From: Aquatica leii
Taxonomy: Eukaryota > Arthropoda > Insecta > Coleoptera > Lampyridae
Assembly: GCA_035610365.1 (NCBI GenBank)
Contig: CM069432.1
Coordinates: 229,856,532 to 229,920,531 of the forward strand
Reading direction: 5' to 3'
DNA length: 64,000 bases
The position numbers and the translations under genes were made by a program. Positions 1 to 11,459 of this stretch are shown here, in pieces. How positions within the stretch are numbered: position 1 is the first letter of the stretch; each line of letters opens with the position of its first letter. The notes below the pieces were generated by a model. The model was not told the DNA's origin, ran no database searches, and saw only the letters and a list, made by a program, of their open reading frames with translations.

Positions 1-216
1 AAGAGCCAATTTTACTACCAGAGACAATTAATTGCCGTCATTGAAACTGGTTGGGAGACGATTAGCGATGATTACCCACGTGTTCTTGTAGCATCTATGC
101 CTAGACGACTTCAAGATGTATCGAGAATTAAGATAGTCACACTCATTATTTGCAATCGTATGTTTAATTCAAATAAAAGCAATAAACATGTAAAATCATG
201 TTTTTTTACTAATTAA
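1..216 (+). pseudogene. Tc1-like transposase, C-terminal fragment
   Basis: Frame 1 is open from the window edge to a TAA at 214-216. It carries the end of a Tc1-family transposase: a W..I stretch followed by SMPRRLQDV at about residues 34-42, which matches the SMPRR block that closes Tc1 transposases. The family cuts and pastes DNA at TA sites using a DDE active site; all catalytic residues would lie upstream, outside the window. The tail after residue 45 is AT-rich and is probably read-through into flanking DNA. Whether the rest of the gene is intact cannot be told. A different Tc1 relic lies at 5824. Confidence 0.7.
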
Positions 217-935
217 GATTAAATTTCAATTTCAATTTAGATGATAACGCTAGAGAATATCTTTTTAGACCTACTGTAAAACATAAATTTAAAATTGAAA
301 CTTATTTACAAAATAGCTTTGCATGTAGTTACAAGATCTTTTGTTTAATTTTTTTAAATAAATAATCTATATTTTATTAATACGGGGTATATGGAATGCA
401 ATAAAAAAATGTAAAATTACATTATTTCTTTCACGGCGACCGTTTGTCAGTTTTTTTAAATCATAACAGCGACTTAAAAATTAAATGAATATGAAGGTAA
501 AATACTTCACTGTTCTTAATTGACGTTACTAAAAAATACAAGAAAATGTATTATAGTAAAGCAGGATATAAGTGACAGGGAAAGTACGAATTTTTTGTTT
601 ATCATACTAGTGACGGTGCCTATCCCGTCCCTTAAAAAACGTAACGTGTGGAAATTCAATGACACATTCAGTTTGATTTATTTATTGTTGCGAAGATCAT
701 ACCCGTTTATTTATAGACGAAAATATTTTGTATAAAAATAAAATACAGCAAATATATGTTTTGACACAAAGTCATTCCATTGTTAATAAATCTTTAGTGT
801 ATTAGCACTTATTTAAAACATTTATTATAATTGCCTATATTTAACATTTTGACCAAAAAAATTAAAGAAAACAACTACTTAAAATTTAATTAAAAGTTAA
901 GCGCAATATCTTATATTCAAAATGTTATTAATAGT
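217..935. other. AT-rich stretch, nothing recognised
   Basis: Short frames only (the longest, at 520-735, is 71 codons with AT-driven composition). I see no motif, terminal repeat or splice-flanked exon. Confidence 0.5.
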
Positions 936-1788
936 GCCCGGATGTTCAGGCACTAAAAAATATTAAAATAAGCAGGCAAAAAGGCATTAAAAAATCCAGA
1001 AATAGGCATTTAAGAATATGAAATAGGCATTAATAACCAACTGAATTTATTCCACATTTTAAAAACATTTAACAACAAATTTATGATTTAGCAGAATTAC
1101 AATTAATTGTAATACGTTTTTTGAGGTTTTCGATAGTTAAATCTTGTCTTCTATCAGATAATATATACTTTAATTGTAAAAATGATTTTTCTACATCTAC
1201 TGATGTAACTTGTGCGACTTTAAAACACACAGTTTCCACTATTTCATAATCTACATGATTTGTTACATTTGTATTACCTAAAAGAATGTTGGCTAAGCTT
1301 TTTACAATTTCAAAATCTTTATTTGCTGCAAATACAGCTTCACATTTCTCTTTTACAACACGTCTCTTATTGCCAGAAACACTACAAATCGCACTGATAG
1401 CATTATTTACAGTACTAACTGCATCAGTTTAAAATAAATCTACTTTCTAGACTTGTTATTGTACTAGGAAGTAAAGAATAATTAGCGGAAATAAATGCCA
1501 AATCGTTTTTAGTTTTTTTTTTCTAAAAGTGTTTTTACTATTTTTATTGATGCCGCCTAATCTTTATCTAAATTTTGAATTATTTTTTAATTTTTGTTAA
1601 ATTGTTAGCATAATAACATGCAGGTAGGTTACCAGGTGTATTTAAATAGCGTTAACTTATATGAAAAAATCCAATTTTCCAAATTTAAGACAAAATAGGC
1701 GCTTATAAGGGAAAAAGGCATTTATGCGTAAAAATAATTCATATAGGCATTTTTAGGCATTTTAGGCATTTTGCCTAAACATCCGGGC
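936..1788. mobile_element. Short hAT-like element with GCCCGG termini
   Basis: The segment starts GCCCGGATGTTCAGGCA and ends with the inverted copy of GCCCGGATGTTTAGGCA, a 17-bp terminal inverted repeat with one mismatch. Subterminal AGGCATT motifs recur near both ends (around 980-1030 and 1740-1775), as in many hAT elements. Inside, on the minus strand, is the end of a hAT-type transposase. At 853 bp it is a deletion derivative. The flanking 8-mers do not match, so the target duplication has decayed or the edges are slightly off. Confidence 0.65.
1081..1428 (-). pseudogene. hAT-type transposase C-terminus (dimerisation region)
   Basis: The minus-strand frame is open from 1428 to a TAA at 1083-1081, about 115 residues. 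It contains SVDVEKSFLQLKYILSDRR followed by LTIENLKKRITINCN. This corresponds to the C-terminal hAT dimerisation block, in which a ...ERSFS..K.iLs.rR..l...nl pattern is typical. No start codon fits and the N-terminal DDE part is missing, so it cannot encode an active transposase. It is the only coding remnant of the 936-1788 element. Confidence 0.65.
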
Positions 1789-2932
1789 TTTAGTTATTAA
1801 TATGATATTATATGTGTAAATGTTTTCAAAAAATAGTCTATAATAGTTTACGCATTGTTTCAATATGGAACTTTTATTTACATACATTTATTTACATGTT
1901 TTAAATCATTAAAAAATAAGAAGATATTGATTTTTTAGTTTTTGCAGATAAACGATTTGACCTTCTTGTATTCTCAATGTTTGTTATTTGTCTAATTTAA
2001 ATGTCGCAAATCGCCACAATCGCCGATAGCAATCACTAACAAACCTATTTACACGCTAACTATTTCAATAGAACTAACCAATGTGTTCCGTTTTTTGTTT
2101 AGTTGAGTGTATCTAATTTTTTCTATTCATATTATCAAGTTTTATGTGAAAATAAGTACTTACGTAGTTTTAAAAAATTTCAAAAACAAAAAAATTAAGG
2201 AAAACAATCATTTATTAAAATTTGATGATTTAAGCATGTCTAATGGTGTGGTTTCTGTCAAAGTTCCAGTTGAAAGTTGAGCTAGTAAATCACGATTTTT
2301 AGAAACAAAATTATAAGATGGAGTTTTATTATTATGTTCAACTAAAAACAATTCTTTATAGACTTGGTAAACCGTTTTTTTTTGTACCAAATGTTAGTCG
2401 GAGAAGATCCAACGTCTTCCAAACTCGTAATATTAGCCTTTAATTCTATTGTCATCAGTAAAGACAGTAAAAAATTTATGTATAGAATATTAACAGAATC
2501 CTTTTCGAGTTAAATCATATAGAATGTTTTTAGTTTGGTGAAATTTTAGCTGAAAGATACAAAAGATGCACTAATTTTACAAAAATGCACTTAGTTCAGA
2601 AGACAAGCAAGAAAACGCAAAAATGCAAAATGCAAAACCATTTTGAATTCGATGTTAACGTAATAATAACGTAAATGTGTACTTACAGGAATCCACACGC
2701 ACAAAACACTTAACTAATAGCTGACTGTCTTACACAAAAACGTTTTATTATACAACTAAATTATTTGAAATATAATAAAATAAAAATAATTTTAAAGGAC
2801 CTTTAGGTGAAACATTTCTCCGCGACTTTCTAAAGACAATGGCATAGCAAAACGCGAATTCCTATATTACAACAAAAAACAATGGCGTACATAGCAAATA
2901 CTTTACTTTTCGAGTTGGTTTAAAAATAGTTA
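1789..2932. other. Mostly unrecognised; one unknown 60-codon frame
   Basis: The only frame with non-random composition is minus 2390-2208, which has SYNFVSKNRDLLAQL and TPLDMLKSSN. It could be a transposon or host exon fragment; I do not recognise it. The rest is AT-rich with no repeats seen. Confidence 0.35.
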
Positions 2933-3032
2933 TTTATTATACAAGGAAAAAAAAGTATTAGATTTTAGCTTGAGCGGAGAAATACAAAAACCGAGAGCTA
3001 AAATTTAATATTTTTCCCATGTATAATACACT
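2933..3032. repeat. Imperfect foldback repeat, about 40-bp arms
   Basis: The left arm (TTATTATACAAGG..., with ATTTTAGCT at its inner end) is matched on the opposite strand by the right arm (GTATTATACATGGG..., with ATTTTAGCT at its inner end), separated by about 20 bases. It could be a MITE or a terminal hairpin of a larger element that includes the recombinase-like fragment at 3268. No target duplication is evident. Confidence 0.4.
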
Positions 3033-3267
3033 ATTTTTTTTCTGTAGCGGGAAAAACGACTTTAATATTGAAAAAATATTACAATATATTATAGCCAGAA
3101 AATTATCGATTTGAAATTTGAAGTTTTAAACTGGTAGGCTGTTGTACTTATAGCCACAATTAAACCTTTGTTGCTAAAGAAACCTTTAAAGTAATCAAAT
3201 ATCAGTCAATTTAATTCTGTGATTTGATTTAGGGTTATTTTTAGTAATATAAAGTTAAAAAATCTCT

Positions 3268-3537
3268 AATTTAGAGTTTTTACTGACTCTACCAGAGTTA
3301 GTAGAAACAACGAAAGTAGCGTCACAAATATTATTGCCAGCTAAGCCGCGGAAAGTTTACGTAACTGCGTATTCAAGATCTATGGAATGGAAAATGCAAA
3401 ACACATGCAGTTCTTTCTCGGAGACGGTGTTACTGGCTTATTTTTCGGAACTGGTACAAAAACAAAACCCATCACACGCGGGAAAAAAAGTACTCACTTC
3501 TTTTACCGGGGAAAAAAGTAATTGTCAAAAGTGACAG
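3268..3537 (+). pseudogene. Tyrosine-recombinase-like N-terminal fragment
   Basis: The plus frame runs through LTLPELVETTKVASQILLP, then KVYVTAYSRSMEW and SFSETVLLAYFSEL, and ends at a TGA at 3535-3537. The layout of a leader, an LLPxK..xxYxxAY...W helix and SFSENVLLAYFSEL resembles the SAM-like N-terminal domain of tyrosine-recombinase-type repeat proteins common in insect genomes. The usual continuation (PSTLW..YSMLKS) is replaced after NPS by unrelated residues, so the frame breaks there. No catalytic R..H..R..Y region is present. The family assignment is from memory of the pattern and is moderate at best. Confidence 0.45.
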
Positions 3538-4129
3538 TTTAGCACCTGTCAAATGACACAAAACTTCATATTTTTTTCTCGCAACAGAAAAAATACAATT
3601 TAGCACTAATCAAAATTTAAAACAACACAAATTTTACAGCGAAAGCAATAACAACCGTAAATCAACCCTAATTTTGTAAGAATGCATTCAATGTGTCAAT
3701 TTCGTGTACTGCGCATATCACATGACAGGTCCTTAACAAATCACTCTACACAAAAACGCTTTCATTTGTTTGTTAGGAAAATCTTTATATCAACATACAC
3801 CAACATTTAAATAGATTTCTGCTTTTGACACCATTATTTTTATGAACACATCTACCGTATTAACACAGTATTACTTTAGTCACGGTTTTTGTTTTCAGGT
3901 ACCACGCAGATAACAAAAGTTAGATTAAGTTACGCACAGCAGTAAGAATGTTATGTAAGAGCACTAAGCCTTTAAAAAAGCTTATTTTATAATTTGTTTT
4001 AAATACACGTTTTTCAGTAATTGTAGTTGATTTATTAATTAAGATCAAATAAAATATCAATCATCAATAAAATAATAACTATTTAATTCACTTTTATTAC
4101 GAATGTGTCACTGACGTATAATCGTGCAG
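3538..4129. other. Unrecognised AT-rich stretch
   Basis: No frame, repeat or terminal motif could be assigned. A polypyrimidine-like run ending in CAG at about 3898 is not followed by an open exon. Confidence 0.4.
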
Positions 4130-4390
4130 CGTTTCTGAAGTATTTGGAAACCTCAAAACGATGGTCGAAAAAGATGGAATGTTCTGGATCCTCCTAAAGT
4201 AGAAATATAAAAAGCTGCCCGAAGAAAGTAAATCTAATCAGAAGTCGATAGTGTAAAGAATTGATCTAAATAAATAGAGTTTAACGCGTGTAGCAAGTGA
4301 AAATAAATTCGAGTTTAAGATAAACCAAAGTGCGACAGTGTTTATAAATATCGAGTGATAGTCATTTATAAATTGCTTGTAAGTTTCTTT
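4130..4390 (+). repeat. Possible gypsy LTR fragment
   Basis: A TATA-like ATATAAAAAG at about 4205 is followed by leader-like sequence with AATAAATAGAGTTTAACGCG and then GTGCGACAG. The order (TATA box, short G-rich start region, AATAAAT, TTAACGCGTGT) parallels the plus-oriented family A LTR at 48732. No second LTR, primer site or target duplication was found, so it may be an old solo LTR or chance similarity. Confidence 0.3.
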
Positions 4391-5823
4391 TTTTAAAATA
4401 TTGTTACCGTTTATTAGTTAGTTTAATTAAAATTAGTTACGTTTATAAAAATTAGTTCCAAATTACGTGTACATTTAAATAAATTAACTTTAAAATCACT
4501 TACAATATCATTCTTACTTCATTAGTTCATCTTTTTTTATTTAGTAAGTTTCTATGCTGATGTCTTGTGTAAAACATTATTCTAAATTGCTTTAAACACT
4601 TCATTCTAGAACTATAGATATACATCGTCAAGATTTGAAACACATCACAAAAGAAGTTCAAATTGCTGCTTTACCTATAGCAGCATACGTATATATATAT
4701 GTACTTATATCGACTGCTTCCACTGATGATCATTAATAGCAAAAAGAAGTTTTTTTAGAGCACCTACCACCGACGAATGAACTGAATCTATGCAAATACA
4801 AATGCAACATCGTCGATAAAATATTGTTTAAAATATTTTTTCCAGTCGCAAATTCTTATGAGTTTAATATGCATACGTAAAACTAATATTGTAAATTGTA
4901 AATGTATTTGCAAACTTATAATTTTTTTTTAAATGTACAAAATTTACAACGAATTAAGTGGTTTGTTTTTAAAGAATCTTGAGCTATTCATACTATTCTA
5001 AATATGGTTACAACAAGCATAAATAACTTTCATTAGAGTATTCTGTAATATAGAAAAACAACAGCGAAAAAGTGCAGTTAAAAATATCTAAAAGCGTAGA
5101 ATTATTTTCAGCAAAAAGTATGCTCTGTATTATTTTTATTGTTATTTGTAACTATAGTTGAACGACATCATATTTTTTATTTTATTCATTATAAGAATGT
5201 TTCTAGAAATTATTTTTTGTTCGACAAACTCCGTAGAATAAATATAGTCAAATTGTTTTAATAACGACTAAAGTTTAACAATAAAACTTTTGCATGTTTT
5301 TATTCTTCGCAAAACTTTTAAAAATAATTAGTTTTTCGCACAACATATTATGCAGTTTTAAGCATGATCTAGCATATATAAGCAAGATTCACATTATATA
5401 TTGTCTATATATAAATTATTTTTATTGACACGTTTTATAGAGTACAAGTTATGCTTTTACAGCAATTCCGCCAACGCCAGTTATAATATCCTTAATTTAT
5501 TTAAAAACATAATATCACTTTTAAAAGCCAATCGCAGATATGTAGGTATTATAGTGTAAATATTAAAATTATAATTATAAATATTATTTAAAATAATAAT
5601 TTACTAAGATGAATTTGTCAAGTTTAGGCTGTCCGTAAATTAAGCTAACAAAAAAAGTTACTTATAAAGACTTTTCAGCAATGACATCGTAAGAATTTCT
5701 AGAATTGTGAGACTGTCAAATTTTGTTTGAAGTCACAAAACTTAGCAAGAGGTAGTAAATCATTAAAACTATATTCAAATGAAGTAGCAATTGTCTTAAG
5801 CGGAACCAATCCAATACCATGCG
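4391..5823. other. AT-rich stretch, nothing recognised
   Basis: No usable frame, no terminal repeats. Several A/T homopolymers only. Confidence 0.45.
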
Positions 5824-6490
5824 TTGTTAACAAGCATGGACTATCCTTATGGTAATAAGAGACCGATTTTCCAGTATCAGATCAATAGCCGATCAGGTAA
5901 TGAAGGTCGTCTTGTAACCTTTCGTACAATATATCGTCGAATCAAAACTTTCGAATTGCAACCCTATCGGCCACATCTTGTGTTACCACTGACGGCTCAA
6001 CACCGACATCAACGTTTGGAGTGCTGTAGGTGGTGACTTCACTACAATGTCATGGAGTAATAGAGGATGCATGATGACGGTATGAGAGTCAGACAAAGAC
6101 GTGGAAAGCAGCAATGTTTAATTTTCTGTTGAGCGGTATGTGCACCACGCGTAGGGATTATGGTATAGAGTGCTATAGCGTAAGAAAGTAAATTTTGTTT
6201 GGTATATCTAAGGCAATATAAGCCCCTGGCGATATGTTAACGATGTAGTAGAATATGGGGTTCATATTCTTCTATTTTTTCAGCAGTTGGAAAATCCATT
6301 TTTCCAGCTCGATAATCCACATCCTCACATAGCAAGACACTCTATGATGTAACCAAAGGTTACTAAATCTATAGGATTGCTCGATTCGTATTCTCGCAAT
6401 GTAAGCCTCCCCACTCCAGTAAATCTTGACCAGTGACGTCAGCCGTAGACCATATATCGCCTCGTTGCTTAGAAATAGTGCTATATACAC
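5824..6490 (+). pseudogene. Tc1-like transposase relic
   Basis: The first part reads TIYRRIKTFELQPYRPHLVL and PLTAQHRHQRLECCR, the second half of the Tc1 bipartite DNA-binding region. After frameshifts come a fragment like MHDDGMRVRQRRGK and, near 6290-6350, FFQLDNPHPHIARHSM, which aligns with the Tc1 FQQDNARPHxA block around the second catalytic Asp. The remainder up to 6490 is degraded. At least two frameshifts and several stops separate these blocks. The first Asp block (SDESRF in the family) is not found and the third acidic residue cannot be placed. Confidence 0.75.
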
Positions 6491-6655
6491 TTTAAATACA
6501 ACGGTTTTGCAATTTTTTTATAACAATAATTACATTTGTTGGTGCTTTTGGTTCAAATACGTGCCGACAAGTTGCTAGTAAGAATTTCTAATTATTATCA
6601 GGTTTAATTTTAAATTTCAACTTATTTACATTATATTAGATATTGAGGTGTAAGT

Positions 6656-7490
6656 ATACCAGGAGCAAGGTGCGCTGTATTTGTTTGTGATAACAACCTG
6701 ATTGCAACCAAATATAAAAACCTTAAGATTACACACTACAAGTTCCCAATAGGCTCCGATTTAGTTGTGTCTAATAATTAAAAATGAATGAATTAGGCGT
6801 TGTAAAAAGGCTGATAACATGAACCCTAATACTAGCGTAATTTGTTCTACTCATTTTACAGAGGAGAGTTATGAACAAGATTTACAAAATGAATTATTAG
6901 ATTTTTTTAAAAATTTATTAAAATAAGTTTAGTAAAAAATGATTTTAGGTTTGCCTCAGAGAAAAATTTTAAAGGAAACGACTGTTCCGACAATTAATTT
7001 ATGTGATGCCAAAAAAATTAATCAAACTCAAAACAATTCTGTCCGTTTAAAAAGATACGAAAACAGACAAAGAAAGGGACAAATTGACAACATTTTAAAA
7101 ACACACGGAATAGAAAACATCATTGCCTTTTCCGAAAAAGTTTCTTCTGCTGGCGAAGGATCTTTAACCGAAATCGAGACTTCCATTTCATACAAGAAAG
7201 AGTATGAAGCTTTATTAATAAAATATAATGAACTTGAAGGTAATTTTAAATGTATGCAAAAATATATAAACAAAAAATTAGGACATTAAACTCCAAATTA
7301 TTATATTATAAGAAAAAAGATTTTCATACGTCATTATATTGCGCAAATAAAGTTTTTATCAAAGAAAAAACAAGTAGAAGATGTTTTGAAGAATATTTTA
7401 ACAAAAAACCAAATTGCACTAATTTTAAACAAACAACAAACGAGATTAATCATTTCAGTAATTTTGCATGAATTTATTGAAGTTATTTCA
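6656..7490 (+). pseudogene. THAP-finger gene, P-element-like, broken
   Basis: The frame from 6656 reads IPGARCAVFVCDNN, then THYKFP; a later frame gives ADNMNPNTSVICSTHF. Together these are the C2CH zinc-binding pattern of a THAP domain (two Cys, then C..HF after NP..S.IC). Only ATA stands where the usual start Met would be, and a stop plus frameshift cut the domain. The frame 6939-7289 then gives the linker (GLPQRKILKETTVPTINL) and a coiled coil, and a further frame gives VEDVLKNILTKNQIALIL, like the region before the DDE domain of P-type transposases. The catalytic domain is absent. It could be a P-element relic or a domesticated THAP gene gone to ruin. Confidence 0.65.
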
Positions 7491-7992
7491 CGTTTCTCAA
7501 ATTCATCTTAAGTGTAAAGTATAATTCATTAAGTACATATTTAGTGCGTATGCACTTGAATAATTTAGGTTGATTTTATTATATTGCATTTTGAGTTCAC
7601 CTTATAATCTATTACTTACAATAGTTATTTTTAATATTGAGTTTCAAAGTTAAGCTCAATAAAGACAGTAATATTAAGATTTTTGATATTATATATATAT
7701 TTTTTATATTATTTCTTTTTTTATGTTTTGCTGCGTTCAAGGCCTTGCAAATTTAATTTAACTGAACGGTACATAACCGATTTGTTATATTTTGTAAATT
7801 TAGTTTTTAATCTACGTATTTATAAAACCAAATCGAATAAATTCATTATTTTGGTTACTGTACATATGTATAGAAAATTTCAAAACCCCTCAAATTTAAA
7901 TTATAAATTGACATTATGTAACGTGAAAATGTGATCGTTATCTTCAACCCCCTTCCAGTGATAGTGCGAACATATCAATAAATTCCAGTAGC
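7491..7992. other. AT-rich spacer
   Basis: Contains a TA-rich run at about 7690-7730. No coding or repeat signal seen. Confidence 0.45.
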
Positions 7993-9850
7993 CGAATCCA
8001 CAAAACCGCGGTATCTACGCGATTTGGATTATTCAAGTTTCCATTCATGACGTTCGGATTGCGAAACGCCGCGCAAACCTTTCAACGTTTCATGAATATG
8101 GTGTTACAAGGACTAGAATTTTGTTATTAGAATACTTAGGCTATCTCATCTCTAATGAAGGGACACTGATTTTGCTTTCCAAAGTCGAGGCAATTTTGAA
8201 CAAGAAGATACCTACGACCATTGTAGAACTTTGACGTTTTTTGGGCGTTATAAATTGTTGTAGACGATTTATTAAAAACGATGCAATAAAAAACCAAGCA
8301 ATTTTAAACAACTACTGCAGGGATAGCAAACGTAACGATAAAAGAGTAATCAAACAAACTTCAGAAGCAGAAGAAGCATTTGAGTTATATAAACGCGATC
8401 TCGCAAAAGCAACTTGCGCATCCGTCCGAAAACCGTAGATGCATCCGATTACGCGGTAAGTGCAGGGCTAGAATAATTACAAATTGATAAATGGCAACCA
8501 CTTCCATTTTTTTTCCAAAAAACTAAATGACGCGCAGCGAAAATACAGTGCCTCCTACGATCTAGAGTTATACGCAATATATGCCGCCATAAAGTATTAT
8601 AGATGCATAATCGAGGGACGTCAATTAATAATAAAAACGAATGACGAGCTAATAAAGCTTCACAATGGCGGCATCGGCATCTCGTTTTTATTGGTCAGTT
8701 TATCACATACATCTTTTTTATAGCGGGTGCGGATAACACAGTGGACGACGCGCTCTCCCGTCTTGAAGCCATTTTGCGATGAACTCGAGTGAAATCGCAA
8801 GTAAACGAAGTAGTGACGTAGAACTTTTGAAACTGTTAAATACACTCACTACCTAACTTGTAGTGCAGTTTTTTCCCGGAAACGACAATTCACCATTGTA
8901 CTGTGACATCTCTACAGAGAACATTCGTACGTACATCTTCAAAACATTACGTCGACGAATTTTTAAAGCAAACCCATAATTTAGCAAATGCAAGCAAACG
9001 ATCCACGTTAAAACAGCTAACAAAAAAATTCGTTTGGCTATCAATGCGGAAAGACTTTACAAACTGGTATTCCATGTCAACGCTCAAAAGTATAGCAACA
9101 TACAAAGTCGACTATCGGTCATTGTCCAGTACTTAGCAGCCGGTTTCAGCAAGTACATCTAGATATTGTGGGACGATTCACACTTTCTCGCGGTTTCCAT
9201 TTTTGCATAACAACGATGGACCGATTTTCTCGGTAGCTTGAAGCAACTCCGTTAACCGACATATCCAGTGAGTCCGTAGCTACAGCACTTTTTGAAACAT
9301 GGATTTCTCTTTTGGAGAATCTATCATTACGGATCAAGGACGACAATTCAAATCCGCTCTTTGGTCTTCATTAACTAATATGTTGGGGACAAAACGAACA
9401 AGAACGACAGCATACAACCCAAAAAGTAACGGAATGCTAGGGCGCTGGCACAGAACGTTAAAAGCTGCGATTATGTGTCATGAAACTGAAAAATGGGCCA
9501 ATGTTTTATCAACTGGGTTTTCAGATTAAAAAGTTCTTCAACAGAAATGTTGTATGGAGAAACATTAAGCCTGCCCGGAGAATTTCTTATCGGTGAAAAC
9601 GAAATCAGCAATGATCCACAAAGTTACGTCACAAAACTAGGTGAACACATGCGACCGTTGCGACCGACGCCTGCAATGCACCATAGAATATTCCTTTAAC
9701 CTGAACCATCAAAGTGCAGTGACGTTTTTGTTAGGGATGACTTGATCGGATACGAGATCGTCGCACGGGTTACTGATAAAATTTTTCAAGTGAAAGTCAA
9801 CACTAAATTAAAAATATATCTGCAGACAGCTTGAAGTCCGCTTTTCCAAC
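7993..9850 (+). pseudogene. gypsy-type pol relic (family C): RT, RNase H, integrase
   Basis: Domains follow the gypsy order. Reverse transcriptase: TRFGLFKFPFMTFGLRNAAQ (about 8010-8070), then FQRFMNMVLQGLEFCY*, then EYLGYLISNEGT; the YxDD active site that belongs between the last two is deleted. RNase H: DASDYAVSAGLE and QRKYSASYDLELYAIYAA (about 8440-8610), then AGADNTVDDALSRLEA. Integrase zinc-binding region around 8960-9110 (FVWLSMRKDFTNW, then CQRSKVQ). Integrase core: HLDIVGRF, then SIITDQGRQFKSALW and AYNPKSNGMLGRWHR; the position of the catalytic Glu (VERFHR in relatives) is Gly. A C-terminal part with YGETLSLPGEF follows. Many stops and frameshifts; gag, protease and LTRs are not found nearby. 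Confidence 0.85.
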
Positions 9851-10675
9851 GACACCAACTGCAACAAATTAAAGACTGGACTGAAGACAGTAACACTTCA
9901 ATTGGAATTCCGTTAACGCAGGTAACGAAAACAAAGTCGGAGCGAGCAGTAAAGTTTCGACTTTTAAATAAATTCGACACACTCTCACTAGAAAAGAGGT
10001 GTTGTGGCAAACTGAAAATTAAATTTAAATTTAGCGCCAACAACTAAGAGATTATTGTAAGATAAAAATATTTCTGTGGTTTGGTACAAACAATGCGTGT
10101 TAAAGGTGTATTAAAATTTGTTGTTGGTGTTTAAAACCTTCCTCACATTACATATAACGTTTTCAATTTATTGAGATGTATAATCAAAAAGTCTTATTTA
10201 CGGATCTACGAGATCCAATAATTTAAAAAAAACTGGTGGGATCATCACACGACTTTCCTATAAGGAACGATGAAGGAATGTTTACATATTTTTTTAAGGT
10301 TATGTTGTTATGAAACCACTTTGAAGTGATATGTACACGTTAATTGTATTGACTTTGCTATAATTTTTTCAGGTCCATTAAATTGCTTTCCGGGCGTAAT
10401 CATCGCAATAACGCCCTTGGTACATAAATAGTTATTGTTTTATTTATTTTTTTGTTTTTTTTACTTATTCCAGTTTCTTGTAAATGTAAAACGGTTCGGT
10501 CATAAACGTGATGAGAACACTGCTTCTTTGAGTAAACACTTCAGTAATTGGAACACATGGAAATGTGATCTTATAAATTTGTTTAATATTTTATTTCATC
10601 CTTTTAAGATGTTGTTACTCCCATGTCTTTGCTGATGGCAATTCCACATTTCTTGGTAATGTTTTGATTATCTAA
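9851..10675. other. 3' remnant of family C, then unrecognised DNA
   Basis: The first 200 bases probably continue the C-terminal end of family C (a frame with LSLEKRCCG near 9980). No LTR could be delimited. The remainder is AT-rich with no recognisable frame. Confidence 0.35.
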
Positions 10676-11265
10676 CTACTCATTAACAAAATAATCATAG
10701 AACGCAGTTATTTTTTCTAAAACTGGAGAGGTTTCTTGGATGCGCACCCACTCATCATCGATAGCTTCGATAGGCAAATATGCTAACTCAGCGCACATTC
10801 TTATATGTAGTCGTATATCTTCATTGTTCATATATTCAGGAACAAGTTTGTATATTTTTCCATATAGGTACAATGATTAAAGTGGAAGTTACATTCAGAA
10901 ATTTGAGCTTTTGGGCAATTATCTTTTATTGCACTTATCATAGCTTGCTGAAAATCCAGTTTTACGAATAATGGTTTTTAATTTCGGATTTATTTTTTAA
11001 CTTATAACAATATGTCGTATGTTTCCTTGGTTTTGTTAGGAAGTAATGAAAATAGCACTGGAGATGTGTTTGTCTCATCTGTTGTACTGCTAACATCTAT
11101 ATGGATAGTATATAGTTGACTGAATTGCTTACTGCAGCTTATGAATGTCCCATTTATAAATACGATGCTCTTGCTGTGAGCTAAAATCTAGCAAATACCA
11201 AGATTCTGTCTCTCAAAGGAGCGTTCTCATCAATACATACAAATTTCGTTTTGTCTCTCATAGTT
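10676..11265 (-). pseudogene. MULE-type transposase fragment
   Basis: Reading leftwards on the minus strand, pieces in shifting frames give KFVCIDENAPLRDRIL, QLYTIHIDVSS, SPVLFSLLPNKTKETYDILL, KLDFQQAMISAIKD and then LAYLPIEAIDDEWVRI near 10780-10720. This is the order of a Mutator-like (MULE) transposase catalytic region: a QLYTIH block, a LLPNK..TY block, a DFE-like block (here DFQ), then the helical LAFLP..dv segment. The final frame stops at 10676. Several frameshifts and stops. The expected second acidic position of DFE is Gln here, so it would be dead even if repaired in frame. Confidence 0.65.
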
Positions 11266-11459
11266 ACAATTTCTTACATTTTATGAGAGCACAAGTCGGT
11301 CGATCGGAGATTATGGGATAGGTTAATAAAAATCGTATAGCGCAAACTGATCGATTTCAAACGGGAGCGCAGATCGGCCGTATTTTGCACGACATAAGAA
11401 ATGATAAAACTAATAGATACAAATTGATCATAAAACTACATTCACCTATAAAAATCATG
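11266..11459. other. Short stretch 3' of the PLE fragment
   Basis: Moderately GC-rich compared with its surroundings (ACAAGTCGGTCGATCGGAG, GGGAGCGCAGATCGGCCG). It may be the 3' untranslated end of the PLE at 11460, but I cannot show it. Confidence 0.3.

Noticed and set aside
520-735. 71-codon frame as a gene
   Set aside because: Composition follows local AT content, there is no recognisable motif, and no supporting signals were found.
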